DNA from: Archaeoglobales archaeon
Lineage (GTDB): Archaea > Halobacteriota > Archaeoglobi > Archaeoglobales > Archaeoglobaceae
Direction: 5' to 3'
NCBI GenBank assembly: GCA_029984855.1
Contig: JARQZL010000037.1
Span: 1-41,513, forward strand
Length of the DNA stretch: 41,513 nt
The number at the start of each line of letters is the position of its first letter. The stretch's first letter is position 1. Positions 15,118 to 23,282 of this stretch are shown piece by piece. Below the pieces are notes generated by a model. That model saw nothing but the letters and a program-made list of their open reading frames with translations. It was not told where the DNA came from and made no database searches. The translations under genes and the position numbers were made by a program.

Positions 15118-16884
15118 TTGTGGCTCCTGATGCGCATCTATGTAAGAGCGAGGTATCTGGTTCTCACCGTACTTGCATCACTTGTTGGTGTTTTTACGGG
15201 TATAATGTCATTTATTCTGAGTCTTCTTATAGAATTAAACACGAAATTTTTTCTGTCCGGAATGGACAATTACAAACCCCCTCTGTCCATGGGAGAAGTT
15301 GAAATACTCAGAACAGGATTTCACTTTGGAGAGGTTCCGATATTTCTCATACCTGCACTGGGCGGATTGCTGTGCGGGATAACGGGTTACTTCCTATCCC
15401 CGGAAACCCTCGGAGGTGGGACCTCTGAGGCTATAGAGGCATTTCACTTTCTTGGTAAGATTTCAAAAAGGGTGCCCTTCATAAAGATAGTTGTAACCGG
15501 ATTTACAATAGGAAGTGGGGGGAGCGGGGGCCGAGAAGGGCCAATAATGCAGATCGGTGCTGGAATGGGTTCTTTAATCGGAAATTTCTTCAGAATAAGC
15601 GAAAAAGATAGAAGAATGTTGCTTGCATGCGGAATGGGTGCTGGAATGGGAAGTATCTTTCTTTCGCCCATCGGCGGGGCCATCTTTGGGATAGAAGTGC
15701 TTTACAGAAGGGACTATGAGGTTGAGGCATTTGTACCTGCAGTGGTATCCTCAATAACCGCATACGCTGTCTTTCACTCAATTCTCGGATACTTCACGGG
15801 CATACCCTTTGGTAGCCTGCGAATATTTGAGGCCCCGGACATGCGAATTCGCTCACCGCTCGAACTTCTGAGTTTTCTCATACTTGGTATTGTTGGTGGG
15901 GCGGTGAGTCTGCTCTACATAGAATGCTATAAAAAAATAAAGATTATGTTCAGGAAAATACCTGTTCATACAGCATTGAAACCAGCGATAGGTGGACTTA
16001 TTGTTGGTATTATCGGATGGAGGTTTAACTATATTCTCGGTACAGGATATGGCTATGCGCAAATGGCAATCAACGGCGCAATCCCTGCAGACCTGCTATG
16101 GATGATTACGTTTGCAAAGATACTGTCAACAACTATCTCCATAGGTTCTGGAGGCAGTGGAGGACTCTTTGCTCCGGCTGTTGTTATAGGAGGTATGCTT
16201 GGAGGAGGGATGGGCTCTTTCCTCCACAACGTGTTTCCGGGAATTGCAGGTAACCCCCCGAGCTATATTCTTGTAGGAATGGCAACGCTTATTGCCGGAG
16301 CATTTAAAACCCCTCTTGCAGCAGTCATAATGGTTTTTGAGATGACGGGCAGTTACAATCTTCTGCCAGCTCTCGCAGCAGCCTCGATTGCATCATACGC
16401 TGTAAGCGGTAATCGTACTATCTGTGAGATCCAGCCTGCAAGCAGAGTGGAAAGCCCGATTCACAGAGGGGAGCTTTCTGTTGATGTTCTCGAGAGCATA
16501 CGTGTCAGTGAGGCAATGACTCCGGCAGATGAGGTCTTTGTGGTATCACCCAATGCCACAATTCTTGATGTACTTGCGCTCATCGAAAAAACGGGACACA
16601 TAGGATTTCCCGTTGTAGAGGACGGCAGACTTGTCGGGATGATTACCTTTGAAGATGTGGAAAGAGTCCCGATCGATGAGAGAGCCCGGAAGAAGATATC
16701 GGCTGTAATGTCAAAGAACCTGATAGTCACTTACCCGGATGAGACACTCGAGGATGCGTTGCTGAAACTCGCAAATTACGATATTGGCCGGCTACCCGTT
16801 GTGAGCAGGGAAGACAAAAGCAGACTCTTAGGCCTCATAACAAGGTCTGCGATAATAAGGGCACATGCAAAGGCAACAAGGTAG
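15118..16884 (+). CDS. CLC-family chloride channel/transporter with CBS pair
   Basis: 588 residues. The membrane domain has the CLC selectivity segments GSGGSGGREGP (132-142, gating Glu at E140) and GSGGSGGLFAP (about 344-354). The usual 10-12 hydrophobic segments span residues 12-410. Two CBS domains follow (about 465-520 and 530-585), which may sense adenine nucleotides. In ClC-ec1 the 'internal' proton Glu follows another Glu; here the aligned pair is E193-V194 (FGIEVLYRR), so that Glu is replaced by Val. This suggests channel-like or uncoupled transport. The start is TTG 15118 close to GGTGAGGGG, or ATG 15130. Its stop abuts that of the convergent GNAT gene. Confidence 0.92.
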   Translation: MWLLMRIYVRARYLVLTVLASLVGVFTGIMSFILSLLIELNTKFFLSGMDNYKPPLSMGEVEILRTGFHFGEVPIFLIPALGGLLCGITGYFLSPETLGGGTSEAIEAFHFLGKISKRVPFIKIVVTGFTIGSGGSGGREGPIMQIGAGMGSLIGNFFRISEKDRRMLLACGMGAGMGSIFLSPIGGAIFGIEVLYRRDYEVEAFVPAVVSSITAYAVFHSILGYFTGIPFGSLRIFEAPDMRIRSPLELLSFLILGIVGGAVSLLYIECYKKIKIMFRKIPVHTALKPAIGGLIVGIIGWRFNYILGTGYGYAQMAINGAIPADLLWMITFAKILSTTISIGSGGSGGLFAPAVVIGGMLGGGMGSFLHNVFPGIAGNPPSYILVGMATLIAGAFKTPLAAVIMVFEMTGSYNLLPALAAASIASYAVSGNRTICEIQPASRVESPIHRGELSVDVLESIRVSEAMTPADEVFVVSPNATILDVLALIEKTGHIGFPVVEDGRLVGMITFEDVERVPIDERARKKISAVMSKNLIVTYPDETLEDALLKLANYDIGRLPVVSREDKSRLLGLITRSAIIRAHAKATR

Positions 16885-17370
16885 TTACCTTAATGGCAGG
16901 TACATATCGCAATCGCAAACGCTGCTCACAAACCTGAAACCCAGCTTCCTGTAAACGTGTATGGCCCTCACATTTCTCTTCTCGGTTACAAGTGTTACTC
17001 CTTTAAAGCCAGCAGATCTGCAAAACCTGATGACTTGCTCAAGCATAAACTGGCCAATCCCCCTGTTCTGGTAATCCTGATGGACAAATATCGTCAGATC
17101 TGCATTGCCGTTTGATGGCAGTACTGCAACATGCCCGACAATTCTATTCCCGCACTCGGCAATCAGAGAAAAACCATTACTGACAAGATACTCTATCCAG
17201 TTCTCAAGTGCTTCTCTTGACTGGGGAGGCAGTCCAAGACATCTGTTCTCCGGGCTCAGAGTTCTGTACATCTCAATCAGTTTATCCCTGTCTGCAGGAA
17301 GAAGGGGTCTGACTACAATCTCCTCACCAAGCTTGTCCCTAAATACCCCGGACAGGATGTTGACCTGCAT
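16885..17370 (-). CDS. GNAT-family N-acetyltransferase
   Basis: About 161 residues. The acetyl-CoA-binding motif A is QDYQNRGIGQFMLEQVIRFC (R/Q-x2-G-x-G/A type), followed by GVTLVTEKRNVRAIHVYRKL and GFRFV, the standard GNAT C-terminal half. The N-terminal part (VVRPLLPADRDKLIEMYRTL) matches acceptor-binding helices of Pat/RimI-like enzymes. The substrate cannot be told. I prefer the ATG at 17370: a TATA box (ATTTTATAT, 17395-17403) lies 25-30 bp before it and would overlap initiation from the ATG at 17394. Confidence 0.82.
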   Translation of the reverse strand: MQVNILSGVFRDKLGEEIVVRPLLPADRDKLIEMYRTLSPENRCLGLPPQSREALENWIEYLVSNGFSLIAECGNRIVGHVAVLPSNGNADLTIFVHQDYQNRGIGQFMLEQVIRFCRSAGFKGVTLVTEKRNVRAIHVYRKLGFRFVSSVCDCDMYLPLR

Positions 17371-17410
17371 TTGACTTATTTTGATGCCAAGCATATAAAA
17401 TATTTTCTAT

Positions 17411-17446
17411 TGATTATTAATCGTTTAGTATTATGATTAATAATTA
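17411..17446. promoter_or_regulatory. Long inverted repeat between GNAT and tldD (candidate operator)
   Basis: Arms TGATTATTAATC (17411-17422) and GATTAATAATTA (17435-17446) match at 11 of 12 positions with a 12-nt spacer, so equivalent bases lie 24 bp apart, about two helical turns. The element sits just upstream of the TATA box of the leftward gene and 80 bp before tldD. Confidence 0.45.
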
Positions 17447-17526
17447 AAATGATAAAACATTAGAGTTGGCTTTATCACACTCTGCAGCTTGAGAAGCTTT
17501 TTATTATCTGATGTGATATCCGCTCC

Positions 17527-18813
17527 ATGGAGTTCTATGATGTGAGAAAAGTTGAGTCATCAAGCCTTTTACTCAATCTTGAAAATGGAAAGATTGAGAA
17601 GCCCCGGTACGAGCATTCCTATGAGAAAGGCTTTAGAGTTTTGAAAAATGGATTCTGGGGGGTTTTTTCAGGCAATGTCTCCGATGATGAAGGTATAGAA
17701 AGAGCAAAAGCAAATGCCGTGGGAAAAGGAGAAGCTGAGATCGTTGAGGCTGGTGAAGGTGGCAGGTACATTATGAAGGTAAAAAAGAGTCCCGCAGACG
17801 TCGCTGTAGATGAAAAAGTCGAATTGATGAGAGAAATAGAGAAGGAGCTGAAAGCAAGTTACGTTGTGAGCACAAGGATTGTTTACATGGAGAACGTCAG
17901 AAGGCTCAGCTATGCAGATTGTTTTGGAACAGAAGCATACTACGAAGTTACAAGAAGTGGTATGATCGTTCAGGCAGTCGGGAAGGATGAAGTGATGCAG
18001 TTCTACTCGAGACGCATGCTAAAGCCAGCAGGCTACGAAATTTTTGATGATGGAGCCTTTGAAATGGCATCTGATGTAAGAGTTAGGCTTGGCGAACTGC
18101 TTAAAGCAAGATTGCCACCCTCGGGAGAGATGAACGTAGTTGTGAATCCAAGCCTCTGCGGGGTGTTTGTTCATGAGGCTTTCGGACATGCAGTTGAGGC
18201 TGACCATGTCTTGCAGGGTGCAACAATTCTCGCCGGCAGAATAGGGGAGAAAGTTGCATCCAGTGATGTTTGCATATACGATGATCCCACTCTCATGGAG
18301 TTTGGCTTCTATCCATTTGATGATGAGGGTGTAAAAGCTGAGAGGAAAAAGATAGTTGAGGAAGGTATTCTCAAAAGCTATCTTCATTCAAGAGAGACTG
18401 CAGCAAAGCTTGGCGGTTTGCCAGGAAATGCAAGAGCTCAAGGTGTTGCCGAACCGATCGTGAGAATGAGCAATACGTATATGGGTGAGGGAGATTATAC
18501 ACTCGATGAGCTCATAGAAGAGGCAGAGAATGGAATTTTCCTCGCAGGTTCAAGGGGTGGTGAAACAAATCCTGCAAGTGGTTACTTCCAGTTCAATGCT
18601 CAGTATGGCTATATAATACGGGATGGGGAGCTTGCTGAACCGGTAAGAGATGTCTCCCTTTCAGGGCATACTCTGAGTATACTCCAGAACATAAAACTCG
18701 GGAACGTAATTGAATTTGACCCTGGCTTCTGCGGAAAAGCGGGACAGCTTGTTCCTGTGGCAGACGGGGGGCCTTATGCACTTGTAAGTGCGAAGGTCGG
18801 TGGTGCAACATGA
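17527..18813 (+). CDS. tldD: TldD-family zinc metalloprotease
   Basis: 428 residues, TldD/PmbA superfamily. The metal site is HEAFGH (H216, E217, H221) in VFVHEAFGHAVEADH, with the third ligand Cys expected in the C-terminal region (FCGKAGQ). TldD forms a heterodimer with TldE; TldD carries the active site and digests unfolded or small peptides. The adjacent tldE overlaps by 4 bp (ATGA). The ATG is leaderless-type: TTTTTATTATC lies about 20-30 bp upstream and no ribosome site is seen. Confidence 0.92.
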   Translation: MEFYDVRKVESSSLLLNLENGKIEKPRYEHSYEKGFRVLKNGFWGVFSGNVSDDEGIERAKANAVGKGEAEIVEAGEGGRYIMKVKKSPADVAVDEKVELMREIEKELKASYVVSTRIVYMENVRRLSYADCFGTEAYYEVTRSGMIVQAVGKDEVMQFYSRRMLKPAGYEIFDDGAFEMASDVRVRLGELLKARLPPSGEMNVVVNPSLCGVFVHEAFGHAVEADHVLQGATILAGRIGEKVASSDVCIYDDPTLMEFGFYPFDDEGVKAERKKIVEEGILKSYLHSRETAAKLGGLPGNARAQGVAEPIVRMSNTYMGEGDYTLDELIEEAENGIFLAGSRGGETNPASGYFQFNAQYGYIIRDGELAEPVRDVSLSGHTLSILQNIKLGNVIEFDPGFCGKAGQLVPVADGGPYALVSAKVGGAT

Positions 18814-20030
18814 TTGACGGTAAGATTGACAGTAAATGTGATGCCTGGGAGGTGTTCCACAGAAGAAGCGAGAAGAAGTCGGTTCTTGTGGAGAGGGGCA
18901 GAATCAAGAGTGTGGCTGGCGAGATAGAGCAAGGCTATGCCGTGAGAGTTATAGTCAAAGGCAGGATCGGGTTTGCATTCTCACAGAATCTTGAAGAAGC
19001 GTTTGAGAGAGCGATCAAGATTGCAAGGATTTCGGGAGAAGAACTGAGTGATTTTCCTGAGGGGGGCTGGACGGACGTGAAGGGGATATACAACAGAGGG
19101 TTTGAGGATATAACGGGAGAGTGGTTGAAGGAGAGTGCCAGCAGACTCATTCTCCCGTGCACAGATATGAACGTCAACGCTGCATCTGGCAGTGTGGAGG
19201 TTGAAAGGAGCACAACTTCAATAAAGAATTCTTCCGGATTCGAGATGGAAAAAAAGGAGACATCCTGTGTTGCATTTCTCGAAGCTGTCTGCGATGGGAG
19301 CAGTGCCTACGAGTACGTGCAGAGCAGGAATTTCAATGTCGATTTTGATTCTGTCGGAGCAAAAGCAGCTCAGCTCGCACTTCAAAGCAGGAATCCGTTA
19401 AAGCTTGAAAAAACATGCAGTGTCGTACTCAGTCCTCTTGCACTCAACCAGCTTCTCAGTTATACACTGTACCAAGCATTATCCGCCGAGAGTCTTCTGA
19501 AGGGGAGGAGTCCGCTTAAACCCGGAGATTTTCTTGGAGAAATAACGATTTTTGATGATGCAACGCTTGACAGTGGTTTGAACAGCATGCCCTTTGACGA
19601 TGAAGGATGTAAATCAACCAGAAAGGAAGTGATCCATAAAGGGGAGCTTAAAACATTTATAAGCGACTACAGAAGTTCTCTGCTTCTTAAAATTGAGGCA
19701 GGGAACAGCCATAGAGATGAACTCACATCCTATCCTTCAATTACACCCACAAACATGGTGATCGAATACGAGCGTTCTTCAGATATAGAAAATAACTCCC
19801 TTGTCGTGCACTCTGTAATAGGAGCACACACTGCAAATCCGGTAAGCGGTGACTTCAGCGTTGAATGTATGAATGCTTTCTACAATGGCATGCCTGCAAA
19901 AGCCATGCTCTACGGAAATATTTACAGTGCACTCAAAAAAATAGAGTGCCTCGGAAAGAAGACAAAACAGGTAGATTTTACAGTTTCTCCACCGGTGAGA
20001 TTCGGTGAAGGAGCCATGCACATAGTTTGA
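18810..20030 (+). CDS. tldE: TldE/PmbA-family protease subunit
   Basis: 406 residues. It shares the TldD/E fold (GYAVRVIVKGRIGFAFSQN near residue 45, FDDEGCKSTRKEVIHKGELK, HTANPVSGDFSVE) but lacks the HExxxH motif, so it is the non-catalytic partner that shapes the cavity. Translation is coupled to tldD by ATGA overlap. In bacteria TldD/E matures microcins and degrades CcdA; archaeal substrates are unknown. The gene converges on the DUF2589-like operon. Confidence 0.9.
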   Translation: MIDGKIDSKCDAWEVFHRRSEKKSVLVERGRIKSVAGEIEQGYAVRVIVKGRIGFAFSQNLEEAFERAIKIARISGEELSDFPEGGWTDVKGIYNRGFEDITGEWLKESASRLILPCTDMNVNAASGSVEVERSTTSIKNSSGFEMEKKETSCVAFLEAVCDGSSAYEYVQSRNFNVDFDSVGAKAAQLALQSRNPLKLEKTCSVVLSPLALNQLLSYTLYQALSAESLLKGRSPLKPGDFLGEITIFDDATLDSGLNSMPFDDEGCKSTRKEVIHKGELKTFISDYRSSLLLKIEAGNSHRDELTSYPSITPTNMVIEYERSSDIENNSLVVHSVIGAHTANPVSGDFSVECMNAFYNGMPAKAMLYGNIYSALKKIECLGKKTKQVDFTVSPPVRFGEGAMHIV

Positions 20031-20061
20031 TTGTTTCAATTTTTCTAAAAAAGAAAAAATT
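20031..20061. terminator. Bidirectional A/T-run terminator between convergent genes
   Basis: The 31 bp between the two stops consist of T runs on one strand and A runs on the other (CAATTTTTCT, then AAAAAAGAAAAAATTTT). This gives oligo-T for both transcripts, which fits archaeal intrinsic termination. Confidence 0.5.
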
Positions 20062-20532
20062 TTATTCTTTTAGCACCTTTTCTCCACTCACAAGGGTGTA
20101 TTCCAGTAAAGGCTTGCTTGTGAGCTTCAGCTTTACCGTGGACAGCGAGTTCTGAAGTGCGGATATCTTCTCAGGGTCTGTAGTTATCAGGACGTCATCT
20201 TCTTCAACGTCTTCTACAAGAAACCTGAGTTCTACCTCTATCTCAGAGAGATCAAATGTCGTAACCGGAAGAGTACGCATGATTTCATCTTTCTCGTAAA
20301 TGCTTCTTTTCGCCTTAATTGCCTCTGTATCGGTTATTGTCTTGGCTTTCAGTGCTGCGAGAGCAATGTTCGCCGTAAAGGTTTTCAGGGATAGCTTTGG
20401 TTTTGCGATTTTATCACCATGTCTCTCTCCAGGTTTGTCAATATTTTTGCTGCCCACTTCAGGTAAGTGGATTCCTACCTTTCTGACTTCTCTCTTCTTT
20501 ACTTCCCTTTCACTGTCTTTTTTGCGAGGCAC
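20062..20532 (-). CDS. Third protein of the DUF2589-like operon
   Basis: 156 residues, GTG start sharing one base with the stop of the upstream gene. The first 50 residues are Lys/Arg/Glu-rich and probably disordered (KKDSEREVKKREVRK). The rest repeats, in weaker form, the layout of the two upstream proteins: an Ala-rich helix (TANIALAALKAKTITDTEA), then strands TTFDLSEIEVELRFLV and STVKLKLTS. I infer a divergent third paralogue. No enzyme motif, signal peptide or TM segment is visible. It may be an adaptor whose basic tail contacts nucleic acid or membrane; that is speculation. Confidence 0.62.
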   Translation of the reverse strand: MPRKKDSEREVKKREVRKVGIHLPEVGSKNIDKPGERHGDKIAKPKLSLKTFTANIALAALKAKTITDTEAIKAKRSIYEKDEIMRTLPVTTFDLSEIEVELRFLVEDVEEDDVLITTDPEKISALQNSLSTVKLKLTSKPLLEYTLVSGEKVLKE

Positions 20533-21029
20533 TATCTCCCTCCTGCTGTCAGCGAGCTGCTCAATGCCGTGATCATTCTCGCAATGCCTTCGGGCACATC
20601 AACTCTCCTGGCTTTTATTTTTATGTGTATCTCTCCACTGAGGCCCATTCTCGCAGCTTTGCTTGCGTAAGCCGCATAAAGCGGAACTGCCTTTACACCC
20701 TCATTCTTTGGCTTTGCCGCTACAATCTTTGCATCGAACTCAATCTCTGCCTCGTCAACGCTGATATATGGTATCGGAACAAGTGTGACAAGAGGAATGT
20801 CCAGGCCCTGTTCTTCAGGTTTGAACTCTCCTGTTTCCGCATCCTGAATAATCCGGACGTATTTCAGTCCAACGCTCTCAGGAACTAACTTTTCCCCCTC
20901 TTCTTTCATCAGACCCATTATGAACTCCACTGTCGCTTTTGCAGATTCACTCTGTGCATCTACGATAGCTCTGAGTGGTGAGGCGATAATCTGCTCCAGC
21001 AGAAGGGCAACGTTGCTTTCACCGACCAT
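20532..21029 (-). CDS. DUF2589-like protein (second of three)
   Basis: 165 residues. The arrangement matches DUF2589: an N-terminal helix pair ([29 protein letters not shown]), a beta domain with the family-like segment [24 protein letters not shown], and a C-terminal MPEGL-like helix ([16 protein letters not shown]). It shares this layout with the upstream 196-residue protein. Function unknown. The ATG follows GAGGTGCCTG, nine bases after the stop of the upstream gene. No export signal. Confidence 0.7.
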   Translation of the reverse strand: MVGESNVALLLEQIIASPLRAIVDAQSESAKATVEFIMGLMKEEGEKLVPESVGLKYVRIIQDAETGEFKPEEQGLDIPLVTLVPIPYISVDEAEIEFDAKIVAAKPKNEGVKAVPLYAAYASKAARMGLSGEIHIKIKARRVDVPEGIARMITALSSSLTAGGR

Positions 21030-21038
21030 TCAGGCACC

Positions 21039-21629
21039 TCAGCTTGAAGAGCTTGCAGATGATGGTGGTGCTATGCTCTCCTTGAGAACGCTCAGTAGTG
21101 TTCTCAGACCTTCAGGCATCTCGTCCTGTACAGCATTGACTGTAATGTCAAGTTCAGAGCTTCTGTCAACCTGAGACCTTGTCTCCTTCTTGAAGCCGTA
21201 TGATGCAGTCAACTTAACGCTGCCCCATCCCCAACCTGCTTTGGCTGAGAGTTTCGTCGAAAAATCGTGCTGGGTCTTGTCGTAGGCAGTCGTTTTGATT
21301 GTAAAGTTAAAGTGCACAGTCATGTCCTTAATTCGTATGAACGGGACGGGCAGTATCGTCAGAAGTGGTGCCTCTATTGTTGTGTCCACATCATTCACAT
21401 CCCCGGTTTCGGGATCGACAACTTTTCTCTTGAACCGGAACGTCACGGACTTAACATTTCCATCATCGTCAAGTCCCACCTCTTCCACAAACCTTGCCGT
21501 TGTCATCGCTGCATAAGCCTGCGCTCTTACAGCGGCCTCCAGTGGTTTTCCTATAAGGCTTTCTATTGGCAGAGCAGCAAGTTCTGCCGGTATATTTGCT
21601 TCGACCAAAATTAACACCTCCTTTGACAT
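21039..21629 (-). CDS. DUF2589-like protein (first of three)
   Basis: Up to 196 residues. Segments typical of DUF2589 are LPIESLIGKPLEAAVRAQAY, the strand IEAPLLTILPVPFIRIKDMT followed by VHFNFTIK, and a C-terminal MPEGLRTLLSVL helix before a Ser-rich tail. The start is ambiguous. An ATG at 21629 lies about 25 bp after a TATA-like AATTTATAC and would be leaderless. A perfect GGAGGTG inside the frame is spaced 6 nt from a TTG at 21608, which would give MVEANIPAEL. First gene of a three-gene operon whose members look homologous. The role is unknown; tandem DUF2589 genes also occur in bacteria. Confidence 0.75.
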   Translation of the reverse strand: MSKEVLILVEANIPAELAALPIESLIGKPLEAAVRAQAYAAMTTARFVEEVGLDDDGNVKSVTFRFKRKVVDPETGDVNDVDTTIEAPLLTILPVPFIRIKDMTVHFNFTIKTTAYDKTQHDFSTKLSAKAGWGWGSVKLTASYGFKKETRSQVDRSSELDITVNAVQDEMPEGLRTLLSVLKESIAPPSSASSSS

Positions 21630-21758
21630 AATTAGTACCCAATTGTATAAATTCTTTGCTATTAGTATCAGATCGAATATAGAGATGCTCTCGCTTTCGC
21701 AGCAGTAAGACAGAAAATAAAGCGAAAAGATATTATCTTCCCCGGATTTACTTACTGT

Positions 21759-22328
21759 ATGCTCATAGCCATCGAGGGGATCGATGGAACTGGAAAGACG
21801 ACGGTTGCGAAATTTCTGAGAGACGAACTCGAGAAAATGGGATACCGTGCTGTCCTGCTGAGAGAGCCAACGAACAGTGAGTGGGGAATAAAAATAAAGA
21901 AATCTATGAATGCCCGCCTCTCTGCTGATGAAGAACTGAAACTGTTTATCCTCGACAGGAAGTACAACGTGGAGAAGAATATACTTCCTGCATTGAGGAG
22001 CGGTAAGATTGTGATCATGGATCGCTACTACTATTCCACCATAGCCTACCAGGGGGCAAGAGGAATAGACATTGAGGAAATAAAAAGAATGAACGATTTT
22101 GCTCCAGAGCCAGACGTTGTAATCCTGCTTGACGCTCCTCCAGATCTCTGCATTGAGAGAATAAAGAAGAGAGGAGAGCGAAATAGCTTTGAAAGGTTAT
22201 CATATCTCAAAAAGGTCAGAGAGATTTTTAAGAGCTTAAATGACAAACTTGTGATTGTTAACGCCAGTAAAAGCGTTGGAGAGGTTAAAAAGGAGGTCTT
22301 GGACATTGTGCTCAAGCATATGCGGTAG
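21759..22328 (+). CDS. tmk: Thymidylate kinase
   Basis: 189 residues. P-loop EGIDGTGKTTVAKFL (Walker A at about residues 7-14), the DR(Y/F) motif MDRYYYSTIAYQGARG (about 87-102) that contacts dTMP, and the LID region IERIKKRGERNSFE. It phosphorylates dTMP to dTDP. The ATG has no ribosome site and probably serves a short-leader message. The gene ends exactly where the convergent CBS gene ends. Confidence 0.93.
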   Translation: MLIAIEGIDGTGKTTVAKFLRDELEKMGYRAVLLREPTNSEWGIKIKKSMNARLSADEELKLFILDRKYNVEKNILPALRSGKIVIMDRYYYSTIAYQGARGIDIEEIKRMNDFAPEPDVVILLDAPPDLCIERIKKRGERNSFERLSYLKKVREIFKSLNDKLVIVNASKSVGEVKKEVLDIVLKHMR

Positions 22329-23171
22329 TTACTCGAGCAGAACCTTTATCAGATCTTTATCGTGCACCATCCCCATTAACCTGTTTTCAATGTCAAGTAC
22401 AGGCATATGATCTATATCGTGTCTTACCATCTCTCTTGCACACTTTGAGGCAGGAGTTTGGGGATAAACGTATGCTGCTTTACGTATGTAGTTCTTAACC
22501 GGCTCTTTTGGAAGCTTTACGACACTGACTTCAAAGTACTTAACCGCAAGGTCTCTCATGCTATCCCAGCTCCATGCGTCGTCAGTATCGCTCGAAGAAG
22601 AATAGTGTGTCTGTTCTATAAACTCCTCAATAAGCGCTTCGGTCAGCATTATCTTCTCGTCAATTAAACCAACAATATTGGCGTTGCCATCAAGAACCGG
22701 ACAGAGTTCTGCATTACTGAGTCTCATAATCTCCCCGACTATACTCAGCGGTGTTTCCTCCCACACGCATACAGCCTGAGGCGTTACAAAGTCTTTTATC
22801 GGTTTTTCTATATTCATTTCAGATATCTTCTTTATCAGATCCCTGACAGTTATAATTCCGACAAGTTTCTTTCCTTCAAGAACCGGAAGCCTGCGGAATG
22901 GTGTTGCTGACAGAATTTCAGCAACCCTTGATATCTTATCTGAAGCATTAACAGTAGTGGGATTTGGCGTCATTAGCAGGGCAAGCTGATCCTCGTCTAT
23001 TTTCCTCAGAATGTCTTTCCTCGTAACTATTCCAACGAGTTTTCCGTTCTTCATTATGGGAACTGCAGATATCCCGTACTTCTTGAAAAGTTCCAGCACG
23101 TTCTCCCTCGTGTCCGGGAGGGTGGCATATACAACATTTTTATTCATCACATCCTTCGCTTTCACTTTCAT
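22329..23171 (-). CDS. Protein with four CBS domains
   Basis: 280 residues made of two Bateman modules: CBS repeats at about residues 5-58 (VMNKNVVYATLPDTREN), 65-118, 125-180 and 222-278. Each shows the pattern (S/A)VP(I/V)(M/L)-x-(N/G)-x-(L/G)-x-G(I/M)(V/I)-x-x-(K/R)D. Between repeats 3 and 4 lies a Ser/Asp-rich linker (HYSSSSDTDDAWSWDSM). CBS pairs bind AMP, ATP or S-adenosylmethionine and usually regulate a partner enzyme. No catalytic domain is attached. The partner is unknown. Confidence 0.85.
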   Translation of the reverse strand: MKVKAKDVMNKNVVYATLPDTRENVLELFKKYGISAVPIMKNGKLVGIVTRKDILRKIDEDQLALLMTPNPTTVNASDKISRVAEILSATPFRRLPVLEGKKLVGIITVRDLIKKISEMNIEKPIKDFVTPQAVCVWEETPLSIVGEIMRLSNAELCPVLDGNANIVGLIDEKIMLTEALIEEFIEQTHYSSSSDTDDAWSWDSMRDLAVKYFEVSVVKLPKEPVKNYIRKAAYVYPQTPASKCAREMVRHDIDHMPVLDIENRLMGMVHDKDLIKVLLE

Positions 23172-23282
23172 CCCCGTGACGACGAATCTTCGATTTACGC
23201 TCCATCGCAGAGCGTGAATTAGATAAATACTTTTCTATTGGTTTTGCGAGTCCTGTCCACATTAGCTTATTAAAAGGGGGCA

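Noticed and set aside
21039-21629. Gas vesicle or phage tail protein as identity of the DUF2589-like genes
   Set aside because: No Gvp or tail motifs; the family-like segments fit DUF2589 better, whose function is unknown to me.
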